The notes under the pieces were generated by a model. The model searched no databases. It saw only the letters and a program-made list of their open reading frames with translations, and was not told where the DNA came from. This document shows positions 40,038 to 46,164 of a stretch of 47,264 bases of DNA, in pieces (within the stretch, counting starts at the first letter, position 1; every line of letters starts with the position of its first letter). The translations under genes were made by a program, and so were the position numbers. Source of the DNA: a virus. The DNA lies in IMG/VR virus record IMGVR_UViG_3300023223_000304, positions 1 through 47,264 of that record; one strand, written 5' to 3'.

Positions 40038-40313
40038 TAAGATTTAATTAAGTAACACTTCTTAAAGTGGTCAGGCTTCACACCTCCACACTCACGACAC
40101 TGCTTACTAGGCTGCGTGGTAACAAACTCTATTTTGGTAAAGTCAGGCATCCATGCTCCATCATCGTTATATCTTAGACCTTGTTTTTCAAAGTCTTTTC
40201 TATAGCGTTCGGGGACAAGAACAGTCTTTTCTATAGCGTTCGGGGACAAGAACGGCATTAGTAGTTGTCATGCCTAGTGATTTTGCGAAGTCTTTAGTAG
40301 ATATTTCTTTCAT
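40037..40313 (-). pseudogene. Early gene frameshifted by a 31-bp tandem duplication
   Basis: Reading from ATG 40313 gives MKEISTKDFAKSLGMTTTNA then VLVPERYRKD and, after the duplication, a shifted end. The other frame resumes VLVPERYRKDFEKQGLRYND and continues to the C-terminal CRECGGVKPDHFKKC (Zn-like pair). Removing one 31-base copy rejoins both halves into one roughly 80-aa protein. Either the gene is broken, the phage population is mixed, or an assembly duplication occurred. It is the first leftward gene after the divergent promoters. Confidence 0.75.
40192..40253. repeat. 31-bp tandem duplication
   Basis: 40192-40222 and 40223-40253 are identical and adjacent. 31 is not a multiple of three, so the reading frame shifts. 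Flanking bases do not extend the match. Confidence 0.95.
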
Positions 40314-40404
40314 GGGGTTGGTTTTAGGGTTGTCTACTGGACGAGCGTAATGCGGTTTATTAAGAGGAAGTGCATCTATCCTTACCTCTCCACTAGACAC
40401 CTCT

Positions 40405-40433
40405 ATTGTAATAAAAATAACTTGACTTGTCAA
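40405..40433 (-). promoter_or_regulatory. Leftward early promoter
   Basis: Minus strand TTGACA (40428-40433), 17 bp, TACAAT (40405-40410). Predicted start about 40398. Shares its -35 region with the rightward promoter. Confidence 0.8.
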
Positions 40434-40450
40434 GGAATTTTGACTATCAT
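40422..40450 (+). promoter_or_regulatory. Rightward early promoter and shared palindrome
   Basis: TTGACT (40422-40427), 17 bp, TATCAT (40445-40450). The two -35 boxes overlap in TTGACTTGTCAA, an inverted repeat; CTTGTCAAG also occurs at both 51-base promoter modules. A repressor bound here would control both directions; the nearby HTH gene is the natural candidate. Confidence 0.7.
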
Positions 40451-40474
40451 TAAAGAGCATTATAAAATTAAAAT

Positions 40475-40678
40475 ATGATTGACCTTAAAAGGACACTATA
40501 TGAGGCTGGTATTTCACAGTCAAACTTTGCTAAAAGCCATGATGTTAGTAAGCAGGTTGTTTGGTATTGGATTAATAACCATCTACCTAAATCTTGGGAA
40601 AAGCTTATTCTTACTGAATTTACGATCAGAAGCATCACTATATTTGAAAAAGAAAGTAAAGTTAACTTGACTTCTTAG
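40475..40678 (+). CDS. Cro-like HTH regulator
   Basis: 67 aa. Residues about 11-37 (GISQSNFAKSHDVSKQVVWY) form a helix-turn-helix of the Cro type; small size and no C-terminal cleavage domain fit a Cro-like repressor. It is the first rightward gene, 25 bases after the -10 of the shared promoter. Likely binds the CTTGTCAAG palindrome; that pairing is inferred. Confidence 0.75.
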   Translation: MIDLKRTLYEAGISQSNFAKSHDVSKQVVWYWINNHLPKSWEKLILTEFTIRSITIFEKESKVNLTS

Positions 40679-40751
40679 TTTAGCCGTGATAGACTTAGGT
40701 CAAGCAATCAGGAACAAGCACTAGCTATTACATTCCTCCGCATTGCTAAAA

Positions 40752-40860
40752 GATTGTAATCAAATGAGGGTGGTCGCCCTAGCCCCTGCCAGTGGACAAT
40801 TAGCTTAGGTTTTCCTAGCTTAGACAGATCGAAGGCGACCCCTGTCGCTTGATTACAATC
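40752..40860 (+). ncRNA. Closed structured RNA between HTH gene and small genes
   Basis: Perfect 12-bp outer stem GATTGTAATCAA (40752-40763) with 40849-40860. A 7-bp inner stem GGTCGCC/GGCGACC (40772-40778, 40834-40840) encloses a bulged hairpin AGC(T)TAGG-TTTT-CCTAGCT (40802-40820). The TTGTAA-type outer stem resembles those of the large region near 38 kb. No gene lies between 40679 and 40924. Confidence 0.55.
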
Positions 40861-40924
40861 ACTAGATAACAAGTTGCCCAGTCCTCGTACCAGAGAATTT
40901 AGCCCTCCAATCTAACTCTCTACT

Positions 40925-41071
40925 ATGTCATTCTTATCCTTCATTAAATCACTAGGCCATTGTCCAGATGAACTGGCAAACAATCCTAAGAAGCTGAACG
41001 AAGTACATTTGGACTATCAAATAAGCGCTCACATGAAGACTAAGAAAGGTAATATTAAACCCAAACGATAA
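40925..41071 (+). CDS. 48-aa basic protein
   Basis: MSFLSFIKSLGHCPDELANN..., ends KKGNIKPKR. Its stop overlaps the next ATG (TAATG). Start leader has no Shine-Dalgarno. Function unknown. Confidence 0.55.
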   Translation: MSFLSFIKSLGHCPDELANNPKKLNEVHLDYQISAHMKTKKGNIKPKR

Positions 41072-41175
41072 TGGAAGACTACGACGTAACCGAAGACAGA
41101 GCTTATAACGCACCTGATCTATTCGATGATGCTGATATGCATAGGGATAGATTGAAGGAAGAACTAACCCAATAA
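41071..41175 (+). CDS. 34-aa acidic protein
   Basis: MEDYDVTEDRAYNAPDLFDD..., DADMHRDRLKEELTQ. Acidic, compact. Coupled to the preceding gene by TAATG. Function unknown. Confidence 0.5.
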   Translation: MEDYDVTEDRAYNAPDLFDDADMHRDRLKEELTQ

Positions 41176-41179
41176 GACT

Positions 41180-41359
41180 ATGACTAAATTACTTTCCAAA
41201 AAACAACGCAAAGAACTCCATAGAGCTACTGAATCTTTTGGTAAGAAAACCGACTGGGAGTCACTATTGGTCTTCGGTAAAGAAGGTCAAGGCTTTCAAC
41301 AGAACCTTGCAGGAATTAAAGGATATACTCACCCAAGGACTGAGGGCAGCCCTAATTAA
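41180..41359 (+). CDS. 59-aa basic protein
   Basis: MTKLLSKKQRKELHRATESF..., GQGFQQNLAGIKGYTHPRTE. Basic N-terminus. Precedes recT by 12 bases. Function unknown. Confidence 0.55.
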   Translation: MTKLLSKKQRKELHRATESFGKKTDWESLLVFGKEGQGFQQNLAGIKGYTHPRTEGSPN

Positions 41360-41371
41360 ATAACTACTATT

Positions 41372-42166
41372 ATGGACAAGCAAATAATTTTAAACCTTCT
41401 AAAGGAGTACGAATCAGAGCATTCAGAAAAGTTTGCATCTTACATTGTACGACTTAAAACTGAGAAGGATAGAACAGGGTCACTAAAGAACGGTTGGATT
41501 CAATACAGAAAGGAAGATGACATGGCTAACTTGTTTAAAGCCGTGAGCAAAGAAGGTTTAGTATTTGATGGAGTCCACATTACATTGCAAAAAACAGGCG
41601 TAAGCTATGACTATGTAGCCTACAAGAATAAAATGCTACTCGCCTACCCTGAAAGCAAGATTGACGTTTCACTTGTTTATTCTGGTGACAAAATAGAGTT
41701 TGCCAAAGAAAGCGGTCAAGTTGGTTACACTCACAATATAGCTAATCCATTCTCACAGGTTGACGCTGATATTATAGGGGCTTACTGCGTGATCAAGAAT
41801 AAGCGTGGTGAATTTCTCACCACAATGTCACCACAAGATATTGAAAAGCACAGGAAGGTGGCAAAGACTGATTTTATATGGAAGCAATGGTTTAAAGAAA
41901 TGTGTTTAAAGACGATTATCAAGAAAGCCGTAAAGAGTCACTTTAATGACATTTACAAAGGCATTGAAGAAATGGACAACGAAAACTTTAGTTTAGATAA
42001 TCCTTTAAATATCAAATTACAGTGGAAGCAAGAGATTGACGAGATTAATGACATTGAATCACTGAGAGTTTACTGGGTTGATAATTGTGGAAGAGGTAAA
42101 GAATTTGATAAATACGTTAAGATCAGGAAAGAACAAATTAACAAAGACACCAATGAAGATTCATAA
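41372..42166 (+). CDS. recT: RecT-family single-strand annealing protein
   Basis: 264 aa. A central VDADIIGAYCVIKNKRGEFL and the C-terminal block WKQWFKEMCLKTIIKKAVKS (K/T-rich helix) match RecT. An upstream VFDGVHITLQKTGVSYDYV core is present. RecT binds and anneals single strands. Operon with the exonuclease, whose ATG lies inside the end of this gene, so the pair is translated together as in RecE/RecT and lambda Exo/Beta. Confidence 0.88.
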   Translation: MDKQIILNLLKEYESEHSEKFASYIVRLKTEKDRTGSLKNGWIQYRKEDDMANLFKAVSKEGLVFDGVHITLQKTGVSYDYVAYKNKMLLAYPESKIDVSLVYSGDKIEFAKESGQVGYTHNIANPFSQVDADIIGAYCVIKNKRGEFLTTMSPQDIEKHRKVAKTDFIWKQWFKEMCLKTIIKKAVKSHFNDIYKGIEEMDNENFSLDNPLNIKLQWKQEIDEINDIESLRVYWVDNCGRGKEFDKYVKIRKEQINKDTNEDS

Positions 42167-42746
42167 CATGGAGCAAGGCACAGAAGAGTGGTTAGAAGTC
42201 CGTAAAGGAAAAATGACCGCCTCACATGCCCAAGCTATCGGAAACTGCGGCAGAGGGCTAGATACATACATTGAAGAGATTGTGGCTGAAAAATTCGCTC
42301 TAGCAAGAGAAGAGGGTTATACAAATGACTGGATGGAACGTGGGAAAGAACTTGAAGATCAAGCTAGGGCAATGTACGAGCTATCAAACAATGTAACCGT
42401 TATAGAGGCTGGATTTATAGAAATGGACGATAGTACAGGTTGCAGCCCTGATGGATTGATAGGTGAAGACGGTGGCCTAGAGATTAAGTGCAAAAAGAAC
42501 ACCGTACATTCAAAAGTTATCAGAGAAGGAATTAAGGGAGTAGACACTAAAGACCTGTGGCAATGCCAAATGAACATGCTCGTTTCTGGTCGTAAGTGGT
42601 GGGATTATGTAATGTACAACCCAAACTATAAACAAAATCTTATTACCTTTAAAATATTGCCTGACCCTGAGAAAATTAAAAAACTGAAAGAGGGAATAGC
42701 TAAAGGAAAAGAACAGATCAAAGCTCTATCAAAACTAATGGAATAA
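42153..42746 (+). CDS. YqaJ-type exonuclease
   Basis: 197 aa from the ATG at 42153; the frame opens earlier at 42078 but that part overlaps recT deeply, and a later start at Met6 is possible. PD-(D/E)XK core: Glu69 in ERGKELEDQA, Asp100 in SPDGLI, Glu110 and Lys112 in LEIKCK, and the WQCQMNMLV (QxQ) helix. Degrades one strand to feed RecT. Confidence 0.88.
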   Translation: MKIHNMEQGTEEWLEVRKGKMTASHAQAIGNCGRGLDTYIEEIVAEKFALAREEGYTNDWMERGKELEDQARAMYELSNNVTVIEAGFIEMDDSTGCSPDGLIGEDGGLEIKCKKNTVHSKVIREGIKGVDTKDLWQCQMNMLVSGRKWWDYVMYNPNYKQNLITFKILPDPEKIKKLKEGIAKGKEQIKALSKLME

Positions 42747-42763
42747 TCGGAAATACCGATTTT
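42745..42763 (+). terminator. Weak terminator-like hairpin after the exonuclease
   Basis: AATCGG-AAATA-CCGATT then TTAATAAAA. Six-base stem beginning in the stop codon, short U-run. May only attenuate. Confidence 0.4.
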
Positions 42764-42780
42764 AATAAAAACAAAATAAT

Positions 42781-42879
42781 ATGATCCTAACCTATATAAT
42801 ATGTTCAATTGCACTTACCATCCTAGTGGTGGGGACTGTGTTAGATGTCAGCAGAAAAATAAGGTCATGGTACCTCTAA
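42781..42879 (+). CDS. 32-aa membrane peptide overlapping the next gene
   Basis: MILTYIICSIALTILVVGTV..., RKIRSWYL. The leader AACAAAATAAT matches that of the 69-aa gene (AACAAAATAAA), arguing it is translated. It overlaps the 70-aa gene out of frame. Confidence 0.45.
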   Translation: MILTYIICSIALTILVVGTVLDVSRKIRSWYL

Positions 42880-43013
42880 AAATAGCTGAGGACGTAGTGT
42901 GGCTATGGAATAAAGGGCTAATGGATTTACCAGAAATGCCAGAACCCGTAAAAGAAAGATACAGGGAGTCAGTTCGTATACTTAATGAAGAAATAACCAA
43001 GCTAAAAAAATGA
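42801..43013 (+). CDS. 70-aa Zn-type protein
   Basis: MFNCTYHPSGGDCVRCQQKN (C-x3-H...C-x2-C) then helices. Its TGA overlaps the next ATG. Function unknown. Confidence 0.55.
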   Translation: MFNCTYHPSGGDCVRCQQKNKVMVPLKIAEDVVWLWNKGLMDLPEMPEPVKERYRESVRILNEEITKLKK

Positions 43014-43246
43014 TCATCGAAGGAAACACAATTAGGGTTCAGCATGACACTGTAGCTCACGAATTTACCCAAAGAAAGCTAAAATCGGCTGAAATCATAC
43101 CCGAAGTACAGGCGAGATTCTTCACAAGGGGTGAACTTCCCAAGGTTCGCTATGAGGATGAAAAAGGAATCTATGAACGTGAAATTAGTATAACAGGTTC
43201 AACGATAACATTTCTTGAGGAGGCAACAGTAAAAGATTACTATTAA
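43010..43246 (+). CDS. 78-aa unknown protein
   Basis: MIIEGNTIRVQHDTVAHEFT..., beta-rich (KVRYEDEKGIYEREISITGS). ATGA-coupled to the previous gene. No family recognised. Confidence 0.6.
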   Translation: MIIEGNTIRVQHDTVAHEFTQRKLKSAEIIPEVQARFFTRGELPKVRYEDEKGIYEREISITGSTITFLEEATVKDYY

Positions 43247-43255
43247 CAAAATAAA

Positions 43256-43465
43256 ATGACCATTACAAAAAAACAAAGAGAAGACAACGTCCTTATTAAT
43301 AAAAAGCAAATGGAGCTATGGAACAAAGAAATTGAAAACAGAGATCAGCAAAACGCTATTATAGATCGGGCCGAAAAACGTAAAACCAAAAAATCATGCT
43401 TTGCACCAACTATAGTGATACTCATTCTAATTGTGATCGTATGGCTAAATTATACCACCTCATAG
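43256..43465 (+). CDS. 69-aa protein with C-terminal membrane anchor
   Basis: Charged helix (MTITKKQREDNVLINKKQME ... EKRKTKKS) and a tail anchor CFAPTIVILILIVIVWLNYT. Leader AACAAAATAAA. Function unknown; coiled coil plus tail anchor. Confidence 0.55.
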   Translation: MTITKKQREDNVLINKKQMELWNKEIENRDQQNAIIDRAEKRKTKKSCFAPTIVILILIVIVWLNYTTS

Positions 43466-43539
43466 CAATGGGAATAATAACAGTAGGTTTTCTACTACTT
43501 CACTATTACTTTCCAGAGTACTTTAACCCTTTGGCTTAA
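43441..43539 (+). CDS. 32-aa membrane peptide
   Basis: MAKLYHLIAMGIITVGFLLL..., YYFPEYFNPLA. Overlaps the end of the 69-aa gene and, on the other strand, the end of the holin (convergent). A second in-frame ATG lies 9 codons in. Possible antiholin or chance frame. Confidence 0.4.
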   Translation: MAKLYHLIAMGIITVGFLLLHYYFPEYFNPLA

Positions 43540-43714
43540 CGGCTGCCCTTAGAATGGCTCTAACAGCCACAAAAGAAGCTGCTGCCACTAAAGGTTTAAA
43601 CATTAGACCATCCCAACCCTCGGCGGCTTGAAAAGCTGTGTAAATCTCAAGCGAGAAAGCACTAAGAAAAGTGATCGCTGCTGACTTTAAATGATTTAGA
43701 ATAATTTCTTTCAT
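43523..43714 (-). CDS. Holin-like membrane protein
   Basis: 63 aa. Two hydrophobic segments (AAITFLSAFSLEIYTAF and MFKPLVAAASFVAVRAIL), a short polar turn between them and a basic C-terminus (RAAVKPKG), the classic small holin design. Its ATG overlaps the endolysin stop by 4 bases, forming a lysis pair. It would permeabilise the membrane to release endolysin. Confidence 0.75.
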   Translation of the reverse strand: MKEIILNHLKSAAITFLSAFSLEIYTAFQAAEGWDGLMFKPLVAAASFVAVRAILRAAVKPKG

Positions 43715-44226
43715 GATTGTTCGGTTAGTATTAAAGGTTTGTAAGGAACTTGTTTAAGTTCTGCGTGGAATTTCTTGCAAGCGTTGTACTCAGCTAAAGC
43801 ATAACTAAGACTATCCCCTCTCTGGTTTAAAACCTTCTCGTTTGATTCAATTTGCTTCTCAATGTTCTCATCGGATAAAGGAAAGCCATTGTCCTGAAAA
43901 TGAGGTTTGTCTACAAAGCCTAAGTGCGCCCATAAGTCATAGCCCCATTCCATGCCGTACTTATTCGCTATCTTTGCCACCTCTTCCCACTTACTGTGAT
44001 CACTTGGGTAAATATCCTCACCGTAAAAGGCAATATCAATAGCGTTGCCTAACTGGTGATTAGAAACTGTCACCTGTGAAGCTCCACTCTTTAAAAGCTC
44101 TGCTTGTCTCGCGTCGCTTCTCCACGCTTCGGTGACAAATATCCCTTGAGCCTCTGCGAGAAACTTATCTACTTTAACTTTGAAATCAGGCTTTAGTTTA
44201 GTTAAATCTCGGTCTGTACTGCTCAT
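43711..44226 (-). CDS. M15-type (VanY/LAS) endolysin
   Basis: 171 aa. FVTEAWRSDARQAELLKSG then SNHQLGNAIDIAF (Zn ligands His57, Asp64) and VDKPHFQ (His109): the HxxGxAxD and PHF motifs of D-Ala/L-Ala-D-Glu peptidases used as phage endolysins. No signal peptide, so it needs the holin. C-terminal helix region could bind wall or be a tail. Last late genes of the minus programme. Confidence 0.88.
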   Translation of the reverse strand: MSSTDRDLTKLKPDFKVKVDKFLAEAQGIFVTEAWRSDARQAELLKSGASQVTVSNHQLGNAIDIAFYGEDIYPSDHSKWEEVAKIANKYGMEWGYDLWAHLGFVDKPHFQDNGFPLSDENIEKQIESNEKVLNQRGDSLSYALAEYNACKKFHAELKQVPYKPLILTEQS

Positions 44227-44246
44227 ATCTAATAATTAATAATAAA

Positions 44247-44399
44247 ATGAAAAACTTAATAATGACAATACTTTTTATCTTAACCGCTCTTGTTTTGGTC
44301 TATTGCTATCAGAACGAACAGGAGTACTTAGAGGATATTCATCGTGACGAGTTGATTATACCTGAGAATCAAATATCTTTACAAACTAACAAACAATAA
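44247..44399 (+). CDS. 50-aa membrane protein
   Basis: MKNLIMTILFILTALVLVYC then a charged soluble part. Plus strand between the leftward lysin and the ejection gene. Leader AATAATTAATAATAAA. Could assist lysis; unproven. Confidence 0.5.
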   Translation: MKNLIMTILFILTALVLVYCYQNEQEYLEDIHRDELIIPENQISLQTNKQ

Positions 44400-44400
44400 T

Positions 44401-44493
44401 ATGGAAAAATTTTTAGGAACCGTTTTTGGCTGGGGATTTAGATTATTAATATTCTACATCATAGGACAAACCCTTCTAGCTATCGCTGCATAA
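44401..44493 (+). CDS. 30-aa membrane peptide
   Basis: MEKFLGTVFGWGFRLLIFYI..., GQTLLAIAA. Starts two bases after the previous stop and overlaps the 3' end of the minus ejection gene. Function unknown. Confidence 0.45.
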   Translation: MEKFLGTVFGWGFRLLIFYIIGQTLLAIAA

Positions 44494-46162
44494 TTGATTC
44501 AATTTCTTTCTTTAGAGAGATAATTGCACCAGCGGAAACACCAGTCTTGGAGACTTGCAATTTACCTAATTCGGTAAGTAACTTTCCAAGGCTGCTCCTT
44601 AATGCTGGGCTTGTAATGGCTGCTTTAGCCCCTTTAATTCCAGCAAATGTCAACCCTGCACCAGCAACAAAGCTAGGGGCTAATGTTACTGCTGGTATAG
44701 CAACTGAAGCCGCAGCAATCTCTTTAATAACCTTATTCTTTTCTCCAAGTAATCCTGTAGCTCTTTGAACTGCTCGACCTAATACGGTTTGAGCTTCTTT
44801 AGCTGCTTTTGGTGTGATGTTTTCCAAGGCGTTGAACAAAGTCCTTTGCTCTCTCAATGATTTCTTAACCGCTACAGAGGTAGCCTTTTCGTCTAGGAAG
44901 TCGTTAACGGTTTTTCGGATTGTCTTTAGTGATCTATCAAAGGCATTAGCAGATGTTGGATCAAATGCTTTAGGCTTCTCTGCTTTCACAAACTTATCAA
45001 ATGCTTTTCTTGCCTTCAATAGGGATGAACCCTTAGCTCCTCCTTGCTCTACTAAGTCATCCATTTTATCAATGAATCTTTGCGCCATACTTTGAGCATC
45101 CCCAACCAAAGTAGGAGACTTTGCAAGTTCCTGTCGGGCTTTGGATAGTCGTGATCTAAGCTCCCTCTTAGGAAAGAAGAAGTCGTTCTTTTGTAATGCG
45201 CTTTCAAGTTGCGTAGCTTTTTTCACATTCTCTTTAGAGATAACATTAAAGGCTTCTTGTTTAGTCATGTTAGGCTTTAAATCTTTGATCTTCAAAACCT
45301 CCTTCTTGATTGCTGCCTCACCCTTACTCAGAGGTACTACTTTCTTTTTAAAAGCTCCCTTAACGATTGCCCTTTTAACCTGCTCCTCTCCAACTTTTTT
45401 AGTCACCTCTGGTCTAATTAGATCATCAATAAAAGAAGCCTTTCTTATTTGCTTGGTTCTCTTGGAACTTTCTTTAAATGCCTTACCTGCCCTTGTTGCT
45501 AGGGCTTTCTTCGCGGCAAGTGCGGGTGCTTTTGATGGTATAGCCAGTAGACCAAGTGAGTCAATTACATCCCCAAACTGAGCCTTTACGTCTTGCGGTA
45601 TTGATTCGATGAATTGAGCCGCTCTTTCTTTAGCTGGATCTGGTAATTTTTCAGAAACAAATCTAGCTGCTTTTCCTATCTCAGGTGAAAAGGCTCCAAT
45701 GGGAGCGGCGATAGGGCTTGTAACAACTGCACCAGCTCCACCAGTTAATTGAGTTAATCCTCTTCCAAACTGTTGCGCTCTATTTATTAACCCTCTTCGT
45801 TGTCCTTCGGGAGTTGGAACACTTCGATCCTGCTCCCCTATGAAAGTTTGACCTGTTAAAGATCCTCCAATGTCAGCTAACCCACTACCAAATTTCTTAA
45901 AGCCTCCAACAAATGATTCCCCAAATGCTTCAAATCCTAGTCCAATTCTTCCTTTAGGCTGCTTAGGCTCCTCACCTAATAAAGGATTGCTTTTGACTCC
46001 TAGAGAGTTTTGAGCTGGGTCAAGGGGTGTCATATCAACAGGCCTAAATCCACCTTGGCTCTTCTGGGGGAAGATTTCACGTTGTGATTCAGGTAATGCA
46101 CCTTCGTCCACCAGTCTGTTTGTAATTGCATTGTCCTGTGTTTGTACTGGTCTAAATGGCAT
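44480..46162 (-). CDS. Internal virion / DNA-ejection protein (probable)
   Basis: 560 aa, very Ala/Lys/Gly-rich. Hydrophobic Gly/Ala patches (GGAGAVVTSPIAAPIGAFS and IAAASVAIPAVTLAPSFVAG) alternate with long charged helices (RSRLSKARQELAKS, SLREQRTLFNALEN). Such amphipathic, membrane-active proteins are ejected with podoviral DNA. The ATG follows the CHAP protein's stop by 2 bases. No enzymatic motif. Role inferred from composition and order. Confidence 0.6.
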   Translation of the reverse strand: MPFRPVQTQDNAITNRLVDEGALPESQREIFPQKSQGGFRPVDMTPLDPAQNSLGVKSNPLLGEEPKQPKGRIGLGFEAFGESFVGGFKKFGSGLADIGGSLTGQTFIGEQDRSVPTPEGQRRGLINRAQQFGRGLTQLTGGAGAVVTSPIAAPIGAFSPEIGKAARFVSEKLPDPAKERAAQFIESIPQDVKAQFGDVIDSLGLLAIPSKAPALAAKKALATRAGKAFKESSKRTKQIRKASFIDDLIRPEVTKKVGEEQVKRAIVKGAFKKKVVPLSKGEAAIKKEVLKIKDLKPNMTKQEAFNVISKENVKKATQLESALQKNDFFFPKRELRSRLSKARQELAKSPTLVGDAQSMAQRFIDKMDDLVEQGGAKGSSLLKARKAFDKFVKAEKPKAFDPTSANAFDRSLKTIRKTVNDFLDEKATSVAVKKSLREQRTLFNALENITPKAAKEAQTVLGRAVQRATGLLGEKNKVIKEIAAASVAIPAVTLAPSFVAGAGLTFAGIKGAKAAITSPALRSSLGKLLTELGKLQVSKTGVSAGAIISLKKEIESIMQR

Positions 46163-46164
46163 AA

